Positions 35,842 through 44,605 of a stretch of DNA of 64,000 nucleotides are shown here, in pieces. Positions within the stretch are counted from its first letter, which is position 1, and each line of letters starts with the position of its first letter. The notes under the pieces are model-generated. The model did not search any database. It worked only from the letters and a program-made list of their open reading frames with translations, and was not told where the DNA came from. The stretch is taken from positions 62,001 to 126,000 of the forward strand of contig FNZT01000005.1 of the NCBI GenBank assembly GCA_900109435.1, in the 5' to 3' direction. This stretch comes from Ruminococcus sp. YRD2003. GTDB lineage: Bacteria > Bacillota > Clostridia > Oscillospirales > Ruminococcaceae. Both the position numbers and the translations under genes were made by a program.

Positions 35842-38217
35842 ATGGAGAACGCATATAAGATGAGGATCACTTGTAATCCCTATACCAAAGAAATTGTCTA
35901 CGAATGCTGTGAAAACGACAGTTTTGTCAATATCAGCGAGCTTTCCGCTGAATACAGCTCAGAACTGATAAATGATAAATTTACAAAAACATCATTCCAG
36001 AATCGTGCATATGAGATCGTCGAGCTTCTAAACAAGCATTTTAACCCCGGCAACAAAGGACTTCATATTGATTTCATAGGAAATAAGGACGATTATGATG
36101 CTTTAGAAAGTGTCATATCTACATATTTCGCTGATTGTAATATTGTAAGCGAAAAGAATCAGCAGTATTTCAATGAAGCTCCCTATGTAATGCAGCAGAT
36201 TGAAACTCGCTTTGATGATGTTATTTCCACTCTTGAAGATAGTGAGTATATCAAAGACGAGATCGCTGCTGAGATAAGCAAGTACAGAGATACCATAGAT
36301 GAATCTATCGCTATCTGCGTTACAGGTCTTTGCAGTGCTGGCAAATCGGCGTTTATCAACAGCCTTATTGGTTATGAGATACTGCCCAGTTCGTCTGATC
36401 CGACAACAGCAAAGATGTTCAAAATCACTTGCAGTGATACGTATTCCATATCATTTGAAGCATATGGGCAGACTGTAACAGTATCTTTCAGCAATGATAT
36501 GTATACTATTTCCGATAACTGTCCGTCTGAAGTCAATGCAGAAATCGGAGCTGTTTTCACCGATCAGAAGGCAGATAACGAAGTAAAGAATATGCATCGT
36601 TTCCTTGACTGGCTGAACAAGGGAAAACTGCTTATGGAAATTGGCAGGATAGATATAAGTGTACCTTTCAGACAGGTGACTTACTTCGATAGTCACTATC
36701 AGTTTGTTATCTATGACACTCCAGGTTCAAATTCCGATAGTAACAAGAAGCATTTTGATATTCTCAGGGAGTCTCTCAGTAAGCAGACCAATGCCCTGCT
36801 CATTCTTCTGACTACTCCTGATACAATGGATTATACCGATAACAATAATCTGCTTGACCTCATTCAGGAGACAGGCGAATCCTTAGATACATCAAATGCG
36901 ATCATTGTTGTAAATAAGGGAGATATACTTACACCAAGTTCATTGTCTGAAAAACGTGAACGCTATCAGAGCTTAAAGATTACCAAATGGAAGTCTACGA
37001 GGATATTCTTCCTTTCGTCTGTAATTGCACTTGCAAGTAAAAAGGACGATCCCGATGATAAATCATCATGGATAGATGAAGATGCTTTTGACGCTTATGA
37101 TGACAGGTGCCGTAAATTCGCCCGTGGCGATAAGGTGCTGTACAAATATAATATCATTGACAAGAGTAAAGAAGTCGCTCCAGTAGTTGAAGAAGGTGTT
37201 GTATCAGATACCACTCTTTTCATCAACAGCGGTCTTGCAAGTATCGAGCATGAAATATCGGATTATGCTCTCAGATATGCACTTTGTAACAAATGCAGCC
37301 GTGCCACTGAATATCTGCAAAGGGCAATACAGCTTTGTGAAGACAACGTCCGTGAAATAGAGCGCCAGCGTGATGAAGAACTTACGTCTACACAAACTCT
37401 TTTTGATGAAAAGCAGCGTAATCTTGCTGAATCTCTTGACAGCAAGCAGAGTATGACAGCGAGCAGTAAATCGGTAGAGTTCAGACAGAGCATTGGACAA
37501 AGTTTCGATGGCTTTAAGGCTCAGAATGGTCTTGTATATAAAAACTTCCTGCAAATCCGCAAGCTCAGCATTTATTCAGAGTTTGAGCAGGAATGGAAGA
37601 ATATTTCCGCATTGAAAGAACAACAGGGCTTCGATATGGATGAAGCACTTCGCAGAATGGAGAGCAAGGTTAGATACAGATATAATGCACTTCTTAACGC
37701 ATTTTCTTCTATCGCCAACGCTCTTATCGGATCATTCTGGGAAAATGCTACCGAGACATTCAAGGCTGATTGTAAGGGGATTATTACCGACAGTGATGTT
37801 CTTAATGATGAGCAGAAGGCTATTATGAACTCTATATTGCTTAACATGGAGAACATGACAAGAGCTGTTGTTGAATTCGATCTGCGCTCTATCCACGCTG
37901 TAAGGCGCACATTCTTCGGCAAGGATAAATATGATAACGGAACTTGCTGTAAAAATCTTGTTCAGACGCTTGATGATGTTGTTATGCAGGAAATCGAGCG
38001 TGTAAGCAGTAATAACAGCAGATATTTTGAAGAATGGAGCAAAGCGCTTGTTGCAAGCATCAAGACAAAGCTCTGTACATTCAATACCGATCTTCATGAT
38101 TGGGAAGTAAAGATCGGAGAGCTTAACCAGATCATCGAAGAAAAGAAAAAGCATCTTAAATTACTTGAAGATACGAAAGACTATGTTTGCCGTCTGTTAG
38201 AAATACAGGCAGAGTAA
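35842..38217 (+). CDS. Dynamin-like GTPase
   Basis: A 791-residue large GTPase. After a 150-residue N-terminal region the G domain shows P-loop GLCSAGKSAFINSL (about 162-175), switch I DPTTAKMFKI, G3 YDTPGSNSDSN (about 291-301) and G4 VVNKGD (about 356-361). The following 400 residues are helical, with two coiled coils (about 495-530 and near the C-terminus, KIGELNQIIEEKKKHLKLLE) as in dynamin stalks; no clear membrane segment is seen. Bacterial dynamins remodel membranes or respond to phage damage. CAGGGGGTAAAT precedes the ATG, and the HerA-like gene follows 26 bp later with nearly the same ribosome site, implying one operon. Confidence 0.85.
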   Translation: MENAYKMRITCNPYTKEIVYECCENDSFVNISELSAEYSSELINDKFTKTSFQNRAYEIVELLNKHFNPGNKGLHIDFIGNKDDYDALESVISTYFADCNIVSEKNQQYFNEAPYVMQQIETRFDDVISTLEDSEYIKDEIAAEISKYRDTIDESIAICVTGLCSAGKSAFINSLIGYEILPSSSDPTTAKMFKITCSDTYSISFEAYGQTVTVSFSNDMYTISDNCPSEVNAEIGAVFTDQKADNEVKNMHRFLDWLNKGKLLMEIGRIDISVPFRQVTYFDSHYQFVIYDTPGSNSDSNKKHFDILRESLSKQTNALLILLTTPDTMDYTDNNNLLDLIQETGESLDTSNAIIVVNKGDILTPSSLSEKRERYQSLKITKWKSTRIFFLSSVIALASKKDDPDDKSSWIDEDAFDAYDDRCRKFARGDKVLYKYNIIDKSKEVAPVVEEGVVSDTTLFINSGLASIEHEISDYALRYALCNKCSRATEYLQRAIQLCEDNVREIERQRDEELTSTQTLFDEKQRNLAESLDSKQSMTASSKSVEFRQSIGQSFDGFKAQNGLVYKNFLQIRKLSIYSEFEQEWKNISALKEQQGFDMDEALRRMESKVRYRYNALLNAFSSIANALIGSFWENATETFKADCKGIITDSDVLNDEQKAIMNSILLNMENMTRAVVEFDLRSIHAVRRTFFGKDKYDNGTCCKNLVQTLDDVVMQEIERVSSNNSRYFEEWSKALVASIKTKLCTFNTDLHDWEVKIGELNQIIEEKKKHLKLLEDTKDYVCRLLEIQAE

Positions 38218-38243
38218 GCGGTTAATAGAAATGGGGGTACACT

Positions 38244-41200
38244 ATGGCTATATTGGCAACTATCAAAAGCGGAGCAGGTAAAATAGCAGGAAAAGTCGCA
38301 AACAAAGGCGGTAATATTGTCGCAAAGGCTTCGGGACTAAGCTCTGCACAGCTTGAAAAGATAGAGGAAAAGCGTAATGCTTATCTCATGGAAAAGCCTG
38401 AGACCGATCCCGAAAGCATCGAAAGACTGTTAGGCTCGTATGCCATTGAAGCCTATGAAGCGTATCTCCCTCAGCTTTCAGAGCTTTACAAACCGATGTT
38501 TATCGGTGAAGCTGATGATGAGAGAAGTCTTGATAACCGTATCCGCTATTTTGAGGTGACAAAGTGGGTCACTGATCCGACTGAGGATAATCTTGATAAG
38601 CTCACGAATATGTATCATGTTCTTTCAGAGGAAAACTGCAATATCGCACTCATCTTCAATCGCCGAGTTAGCGGTACTACGGTTTTTTTCGCAGTTGTCA
38701 ACAATAGCGAAAAGGATACTCCTCATATCGCTGATATGTTCGGAAAGCGACTTGAATCGTCCTTGTTGGGTAACTTTCCCGGCGCAGAGATCAAGAAGTT
38801 GCCACATGACAAGCTGAATGCAGGCGTTATTCCTGTTTTAAAGGACATAAAAAAGTCCTCAGTTGCTATCGTGTCCAATATAGCGTCCGAGAAGTCAGAA
38901 AAGTTTATAAGTCAAAGTATGGAAAAGCTCATTGACGGTATTGTTCCGAGCAGTGAACTTGAAGAATATACTATTGTTCTTCTTGCAACACCCGTAAAAG
39001 AGCAGCTTGAAAGGAAAAATGCTCTCAGCGAGCTGTATTCAAAGTTAGCGCCATTCTCAACGTGGTCAACTACATTCACGCTTTCAGAGACCACAGCAGT
39101 AGGTTCATCGGCAACATTCGGAGCAAATCTCGGCGGTTCAGCAGGCAGACAGATAGGAGATACTACTACCGCTGGTACAAATAGTTCAAGAGGCACGACT
39201 GCCAGCGATAGTACAGCACATACGGATTCATCTACTGATAGCACAACAGACGGTACGAACAGCAGTACCTCGTCTGGTACAAGTGATACCACTAATCAGT
39301 CGACAAGTCAAGGAACAAGTACTAATACCAGTACAGCCAACATGACAGGAGAGAATACTTCTGTTACCGATACTGATTCAGCAACAGGGAATGTAACCAT
39401 TACTCCTTTTGGTATCGGTGCATCGGGAAGTACGAGCAATAGCACTGCAAATCAAACAGGTACAAGCAGTAGCACTACCAATACGACTGGTTCAGGTACA
39501 TCGACTACCAATACCAGTGGATCAGGTCATACGATAACCCAAACCGCAACACAGGGACTGTCTCACGCTGAAACCGCAGCGAAAGGTCTTGCTGATACGG
39601 TCACAAAGGGCAAGTCTATTACCGATACGATAGGCAGAATGGCTTCAACAGCCCATAGCGTTGCTACAAATATAGGAATGAACTTCGGCGTTAACTTCTC
39701 CCGTTCTTCTAATGTTACGGTTCTTATGGGCAAAAATGATGCCCTCACTCAAAATTTCATAAACTATGATGTTAAGAATACACTTGAGCTTATTGAGAAG
39801 CAGATAAAGCGTGTGGAACAGAGTACGGCACTCGGTATGTGGGATTTCTCTGCCTACTTTATGTCTGAAAGTCCTATAATCGCCAATAATACTGCTCATA
39901 TGTATCTTGCCTTAACACAAGGCGAGAATTCGTATTTATCACAGTCTGCCGTAAATCTTTGGGAGTACCGTGAGGAACGGAAAGACGATATAGCCAACAT
40001 CATGGATTTTATCAGGAGATTACAGCATCCCGAATTTGAGCTTGATATTACTCCAGATGATCCATCATTCGATCAGGATTGGCTTATGTATCCGCCTCAT
40101 GTTAATGCAACAGTATCACTTACAGGCAGAGAGCTTGCTTATTCGCTTAATCTGCCGAAAAAATCTGTCAGCGGTCTGCCTGTTCTTGAAAGCGTTGCAT
40201 TTGGCAGAGAAGTTCAGAAGTTTACACCGCCAAGTGAGAAAACTCCCAAAACTCTTATCGCAGGCAATGTATATCATATGCGTAAAGAGGATAAGAATAT
40301 CCGTGTCAAGCTCGATATGGACAGCCTTTGCGCTCATACATTCATAACAGGCTCAACAGGAACAGGTAAGTCAAATTTCATTTATAATCTGCTTGAACAG
40401 ATATATGAGGAGGATAAGCATTTTCTTGTTATCGAGCCTGCAAAGGGCGAATACAAAAATGTTCTCGGCGGATTTGATGATGTCAGCGTATACGGAACAA
40501 ATCCTATGTATACCGAACTTCTGCACATAAATCCATTTTCGTTTCCGAAGCATATCAATGTTCTGGAGCATATTGACCGTCTTGTGGAAATCTTCAACGC
40601 CTGCTGGCCAATGTATGCAGCTATGCCTGCTGTGCTGAAAGATGCTATAGAGAGAGTATACAAGGATAAAGGCTGGATATTCTCAAATCCTTCGTATTAT
40701 AGTGACGATTTCCCGACATTCGCTGATTTGATAAAGGTGTTACCTGATATTATGAACGAGTCGCTGTATTCCGCTGATACCAAGAGCGACTATTCGGGAG
40801 CTTTGATAACAAGAGTAAAATCCCTGACGAACGGTATCAACGGTGAGATATTCTGCTCTACTAAGGAGATAAGCAACGAAGCTCTCTTTGACAGGAATGT
40901 CATTGTTGATATAAGCAGAGTCGGTTCTGTTGAGACCAAATCGCTTATTATGGGTATTCTTATCATGAAGTTGCAGGAATACCGTATGCAGCCCGATAAG
41001 ATGAATGAAAGCTTACAGCATATTACTGTATTGGAGGAAGCTCACAATCTCCTCAGACGAACTTCCTTTGCTCAGGCACAGGAATCATCGAATTTACAGG
41101 GCAAGTCTGTTGAAATGCTCACAAATGCGATTGCAGAGATGCGTACATACGGTGAAGGCTTTATCATTGCAGACCAAGCTCCCGATATGCTTGATGAGGC

Positions 41201-41849
41201 AGTTATCCGCAACACAAATACCAAGATCATTTTCCGTTTGCCTGACGAACACGATTGCGAGCTCGTCGGAAAATCAATAGCACTATCTGATGTTCAGATC
41301 AAGGAACTTGCGAAACTGCCTGCATTTGTTGCGGTAATTCATCAGAATGACTGGATTGAAGCGGTATTATGCAAGTCTGAAAAGTATGACAAGGAACGTA
41401 AATACTCTTTCAGTAAGAAAGAGAACAATTTGTCTGCTTACCGTCTGATGCTTAATATTTACGGCGTATCCGAGAAAATCACGCTATCTGATGAAGAAAA
41501 AACAGAAGTGCTTGATTGGATAAACAGGCTTGAAAACGGCGATAACACAAAGTGTATCCTCCGTAAAGGACTTTCAGATGAATCGCTTACCGAGGAAGAA
41601 AAGCTAATTGTTGCTTATAATGTATTCGGCGGACATAGAACCGCAATGCTTCTCAGAAACGCTGAAAACAACGAAGTTGGTCTCATCCGTGTACGTCGTT
41701 CTATTGGAAGTGTATTCTCGCTTGACAGCGATGATAAGCTGATAGATACAGTTCAGCAGTATATCTGCATTGCTATTAACCGTGAGGAAACTTGTGCGGA
41801 TATTGCTCGCAGATACCAATATTTCGGAATGAATGGGGGTATCATGTAA
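38244..41849 (+). CDS. Large HerA/VirB4-like ATPase with Ser/Thr/Gly-rich insertion
   Basis: A 1201-residue P-loop ATPase. Residues 1-285 form an unassigned domain opening with a Gly/Lys-rich segment. Residues about 290-445 are a low-complexity tract dominated by Ser, Thr, Gly and Asn, in frame throughout. The ATPase core (about 670-1080) has Walker A ITGSTGTGKSNFIYNL (about 698-713), IVDISRVG, Walker B ITVLEEAHNLLRR (about 926-938) and the FIIADQAPDML sensor region, as in HerA, VirB4 and TraC proteins that drive DNA or protein through pores. GGGGGTACACT precedes the ATG. Its TAA overlaps the ATG of the downstream endonuclease toxin. It may power toxin export or act in defence (inference). 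Confidence 0.82.
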   Translation: MAILATIKSGAGKIAGKVANKGGNIVAKASGLSSAQLEKIEEKRNAYLMEKPETDPESIERLLGSYAIEAYEAYLPQLSELYKPMFIGEADDERSLDNRIRYFEVTKWVTDPTEDNLDKLTNMYHVLSEENCNIALIFNRRVSGTTVFFAVVNNSEKDTPHIADMFGKRLESSLLGNFPGAEIKKLPHDKLNAGVIPVLKDIKKSSVAIVSNIASEKSEKFISQSMEKLIDGIVPSSELEEYTIVLLATPVKEQLERKNALSELYSKLAPFSTWSTTFTLSETTAVGSSATFGANLGGSAGRQIGDTTTAGTNSSRGTTASDSTAHTDSSTDSTTDGTNSSTSSGTSDTTNQSTSQGTSTNTSTANMTGENTSVTDTDSATGNVTITPFGIGASGSTSNSTANQTGTSSSTTNTTGSGTSTTNTSGSGHTITQTATQGLSHAETAAKGLADTVTKGKSITDTIGRMASTAHSVATNIGMNFGVNFSRSSNVTVLMGKNDALTQNFINYDVKNTLELIEKQIKRVEQSTALGMWDFSAYFMSESPIIANNTAHMYLALTQGENSYLSQSAVNLWEYREERKDDIANIMDFIRRLQHPEFELDITPDDPSFDQDWLMYPPHVNATVSLTGRELAYSLNLPKKSVSGLPVLESVAFGREVQKFTPPSEKTPKTLIAGNVYHMRKEDKNIRVKLDMDSLCAHTFITGSTGTGKSNFIYNLLEQIYEEDKHFLVIEPAKGEYKNVLGGFDDVSVYGTNPMYTELLHINPFSFPKHINVLEHIDRLVEIFNACWPMYAAMPAVLKDAIERVYKDKGWIFSNPSYYSDDFPTFADLIKVLPDIMNESLYSADTKSDYSGALITRVKSLTNGINGEIFCSTKEISNEALFDRNVIVDISRVGSVETKSLIMGILIMKLQEYRMQPDKMNESLQHITVLEEAHNLLRRTSFAQAQESSNLQGKSVEMLTNAIAEMRTYGEGFIIADQAPDMLDEAVIRNTNTKIIFRLPDEHDCELVGKSIALSDVQIKELAKLPAFVAVIHQNDWIEAVLCKSEKYDKERKYSFSKKENNLSAYRLMLNIYGVSEKITLSDEEKTEVLDWINRLENGDNTKCILRKGLSDESLTEEEKLIVAYNVFGGHRTAMLLRNAENNEVGLIRVRRSIGSVFSLDSDDKLIDTVQQYICIAINREETCADIARRYQYFGMNGGIM

Positions 41850-42556
41850 TGATGAACATGAAAGATGTATCATCTGATGTTAATCCTGCAAAGGTTTCAG
41901 AAATCAAGCCAGTTGAAGTTCCGAAAGAGATAGGCGAAAATAAGAACAGTTATACCGATGCTCCAAAAGAAATCGGCGAGAACTCTGCTAAGGCACAGGA
42001 TATACCACAAGAAATCGGAGAAAATAACAATTTACAGCCTAATACTGTTTATGAAGTTGACGGCGCAAAACACTATACCGATGATAACGGCGAAGTATAT
42101 CGTGTCGATAATGATTTTGTAGCAGATAATGCTTATGAAATCAATGGTTATAAGTATGAAACGGATGATCAGGGGCGAATAGTTTCTGCTGAGGGCAAAC
42201 TCCAAGTCAAAGATCATGATAGTTATCGTAAGATTAAAGATACGAAATCTGAAATTGGAAAAGGCGATGAGAAAGAGACAGATGATAGAGGACATATTAT
42301 CGGAGATCAGTTTAACGGGTCTAATGGTATGGAAAACATCGTCGCTCAAGATTCGGCATTAAATCAGCGTGAATACAAGGATTTAGAGAATCAGCTGGCA
42401 AAAGAAGTGAACAATGGGAAAGATGTACATATGCGAGTTGATCTTAACTACCCTGGGGATTCATATCGTCCTGGCAGCTTTTTAGTAAGCTATTCTATTA
42501 ACGGAGAAGAATTTGTCAAGGTATTCTCCAATGATCCAAGAGGTGAAGTGAAATGA
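41849..42556 (+). CDS. DNA/RNA non-specific endonuclease toxin with P(K/Q)EIGEN repeats
   Basis: A 235-residue protein. The N-terminus carries three copies of a short motif, VPKEIGEN, APKEIGEN and IPQEIGEN (about 24-60). A linker (about 62-130: YEVDGAKHYTDDNGEVYRV, then YEINGYKYETDDQGRIV) is of the kind found before toxin domains in clostridial polymorphic toxins. The C-terminal 100 residues match the Endonuclea_NS_2 nuclease: DDRGHIIGDQFNGSNGMEN with the catalytic His, then NQREYKDLE. It has no signal peptide or LXG domain. Its ATG overlaps the HerA stop, and its stop overlaps the immunity gene, so all three are coupled. Confidence 0.85.
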   Translation: MMNMKDVSSDVNPAKVSEIKPVEVPKEIGENKNSYTDAPKEIGENSAKAQDIPQEIGENNNLQPNTVYEVDGAKHYTDDNGEVYRVDNDFVADNAYEINGYKYETDDQGRIVSAEGKLQVKDHDSYRKIKDTKSEIGKGDEKETDDRGHIIGDQFNGSNGMENIVAQDSALNQREYKDLENQLAKEVNNGKDVHMRVDLNYPGDSYRPGSFLVSYSINGEEFVKVFSNDPRGEVK

Positions 42557-42930
42557 AAGAGATTCCATATCAGAGCATATTCAATACATTGCAGGAGGTA
42601 TTGCCCGATGATTGGCATAAGGTATTGTTCTACGCCAATTACGGTGAGAGCAGTTACAGTATGAAATACTTTGTTGACTCAGGCGATGGATTATATACTG
42701 ACTGCTTCAAACTCAAAGATATTCCTAAGCGTGATATTATAAAAGCCTTTGCTGTTATCGACAGTCAGATAATGCCTATTCGTAAGGAATTGAGCAAGAA
42801 GGATACTTGGTCGGTTATGACACTTGTCGTTGACGATGAAGGCAATTTCAAGGCTGATTATGAGTATGATGATATTTCAGAAGACACTATTGGATATTAT
42901 CAGCGTTGGAAGGAGAAGTATATAAATTAA
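42553..42930 (+). CDS. YezG/DUF600-type immunity protein
   Basis: A 125-residue acidic protein whose pattern (LPDDWHKVLFYANYGE near residue 17, DTWSVMTLVVDDEGNFKADYEYDDI near residue 84, final YYQRWKEKY) matches the YezG/DUF600 immunity family, known to neutralise YeeF-type nuclease toxins with the same NS_2 domain. The start overlaps the toxin stop by four bases (ATGA), the standard toxin-immunity arrangement. It is expected to bind and block the upstream endonuclease in the producing cell. Immunity genes are normally paired only with toxins used against kin, which bears on the role of the operon. Confidence 0.85.
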   Translation: MKEIPYQSIFNTLQEVLPDDWHKVLFYANYGESSYSMKYFVDSGDGLYTDCFKLKDIPKRDIIKAFAVIDSQIMPIRKELSKKDTWSVMTLVVDDEGNFKADYEYDDISEDTIGYYQRWKEKYIN

Positions 42931-42966
42931 GGAATTGGCCAATAAAACGTTTAAGGGAGGTGTATT

Positions 42967-43305
42967 ATGAATAAACAAACTGTAATGAAGCTAATTAACA
43001 AGGGCGAATCATCAACCGTAGAATTAAAAACAGGTAAATGCAAAGATTTCGCTAATATATTTCGTGTTATGTGTGCCTTTGCTAATACCAAAGGCGGACA
43101 TCTATTAATGGGTGTTTCTGAAAATGGGGAAATAGTAGGTTGTGAATCACATTATATAAGTTCAATTAAATCAAGAATTCAAAGGGAAAACGAACATCCG
43201 AATGCCATTGTACCTAAAATTACACTCCAAATTGAGATAATAGACATTGATTCTAAATCAATTCTTTGCATTTCAGTTGATAAAAGCAATCAAACTCATA
43301 CATAG
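42967..43305 (+). pseudogene. AlbA_2 (Schlafen-type) gene, 5' part, interrupted by an IS30-family element
   Basis: The first 112 codons encode an AlbA_2 domain: GESSTVELKTGKCKDF, then VMCAFANTKGGHLLMGVSENGEIVG, and end at DKSNQTHT with a stop created by the insertion. Removing the insertion and one 13-bp repeat restores the frame directly into the 3' part (QTHT-YKGIALYRIND), giving a 312-residue protein. AGGGAGG precedes the ATG. It follows the immunity gene by 36 bp and was probably the last gene of the operon. The insertion looks recent because both halves remain uncorrupted. Confidence 0.85.
43292..43304 (+). repeat. Left direct repeat flanking the IS30-family insertion
   Basis: AAACTCATACATA, repeated at 44606-44618. 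It is the apparent target duplication; 13 bp is longer than the 2-3 bp usual for IS30. Confidence 0.8.
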
Positions 43306-44605
43306 GCGCGTTGTAAAATGAACGTGCAGCCCTAAGAAAAAAGAATAGCCCACAGCAAAGATCCATGGTATAATAAAAGTGCAAGCAATATCATACCGAA
43401 AGGATCAAGCTATGGACTTCACTCATTATACCACAGAAACAAGAAAAGGTCAACACCTGAACTTTGAAGAGCGTATGACGATCGAATTACGGCTGAAGGA
43501 TGGCTGGAACATCAATCAGATCTCCAAGACTCTGAACCGCTCCTATAATGCGATCAAGAAGGAGATCGCACGCGGCACAGTGCTGCTGTATCACGGAAAA
43601 GTCAAGCGTTACAAGGCGCGTGCCGGACAGGCAGCTTATGAGCTGAATCGTCAGAAATGCGTAAAAACAACCAAGCTGCTTGCGTGTATGCGTTTCATTC
43701 GCTATGTGGAGAAGCACTTTGAAGAGGACGGCTGGTCGCTGGATGCCTGCGCGGGCCATGCACAGATCAGCGGCGAATTCAGTCCCGAGGAGATCGTCTG
43801 CACCAAAACACTGTACAACTATGTGGACGCTGGTTTCATGCACATCAAGAACATCGACTTGCCGGAAAAGGTCAGCCGAAAGCTCAAACATAAGCTCATT
43901 CGTCAAAACAGCCGCAAGCTTGGCGACAGCATCGAGGATCGCCCCGCAAGCATCGAAGCTCGCGAAGAATTCGGGCATTGGGAGTTCGATTCCGTGCTGG
44001 GTCGGAAAGGTGAAGATGAGCCTGTCGTTGTGACAATGGTGGAACGAAAGACACGCTGCTGCATCTGGCTTCGTGTTCAAAACCATACGGCGGATGCATT
44101 GATGGAGGCTGTGCGTGCCGAATTTGAGTCATATAAAGGCTGTCTGAGCAGCGTATTCAAAAGCATTACAGCCGACAACGGATCAGAGTTCGCGCGGTTG
44201 AGTGAGCTGAAAAAGAGCGGTATTGCGGTGTATTTCACACACCCGTATTCGTCTTTTGAGAAGGGCACGAATGAATGTCATAACCGGATGCTGAGGCGGT
44301 TTGTACCGAAGGGCAAGAGCATTTCCGACTATTCTCAGGAGGACATTGCCTATTTCGCTGACATCATCAATGGACTGCCGCGAAAACGCCTTGGATATCG
44401 TACACCGGAGACGTTGTTCGAGCAAGAGCTCGACCGCATATGCGAGCTGAACCAAGCCGTCTGACAGGCGCCGCAGCATAGCTTTTCCGTTCGGGCTGCG
44501 CCCTCTCTCCAAAGCTATGCTGCACTTTGAAACCCTCTTGCGCTCGTTATACTCTTGGATTGTAAATTTTCTGTGAAATGCTGCACGTTGCTATTGCAAT
44601 TTAGG
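43305..44605 (+). mobile_element. IS30-family insertion sequence (about 1.3 kb)
   Basis: Bounded by 13-bp direct repeats of AAACTCATACATA. The ends form imperfect inverted repeats: positions 7-26 from each end match at 16 of 20 bases, with a shared AACGTGCAGC core, while the outermost six bases differ (GGCGCG against CCTAAA). It contains one intact transposase gene, followed by a strong inverted repeat GCAGCATAGCTTT / AAAGCTATGCTGC (about 44476-44523) that may act as a terminator. Confidence 0.85.
43412..44464 (+). CDS. IS30-family transposase
   Basis: A 350-residue transposase with an N-terminal HTH (LNFEERMTIELRLKDGWNIN, then SKTLNRSYNAIKKEI) and a C-terminal DDE integrase core: FGHWEFDSVLG (first Asp), ITADNGSEF (second Asp) and YSSFEKGTNECHNRMLRRF (Glu). 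Ends with the family's typical LGYRTPETLF. The frame is intact. AAAGGATCAAGCT precedes the ATG at 43412; the open frame runs 11 codons further without a site. It catalyses movement of the surrounding IS and is unrelated to the operon it interrupts. GC content is higher than the surrounding island. Confidence 0.93.
   Translation: MDFTHYTTETRKGQHLNFEERMTIELRLKDGWNINQISKTLNRSYNAIKKEIARGTVLLYHGKVKRYKARAGQAAYELNRQKCVKTTKLLACMRFIRYVEKHFEEDGWSLDACAGHAQISGEFSPEEIVCTKTLYNYVDAGFMHIKNIDLPEKVSRKLKHKLIRQNSRKLGDSIEDRPASIEAREEFGHWEFDSVLGRKGEDEPVVVTMVERKTRCCIWLRVQNHTADALMEAVRAEFESYKGCLSSVFKSITADNGSEFARLSELKKSGIAVYFTHPYSSFEKGTNECHNRMLRRFVPKGKSISDYSQEDIAYFADIINGLPRKRLGYRTPETLFEQELDRICELNQAV

Noticed and set aside
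39100-39560. Possible assembly or frameshift artefact in the HerA-like gene
   Set aside because: The frame stays open on both sides with coherent codon use; low-complexity Ser/Thr coding explains the region.
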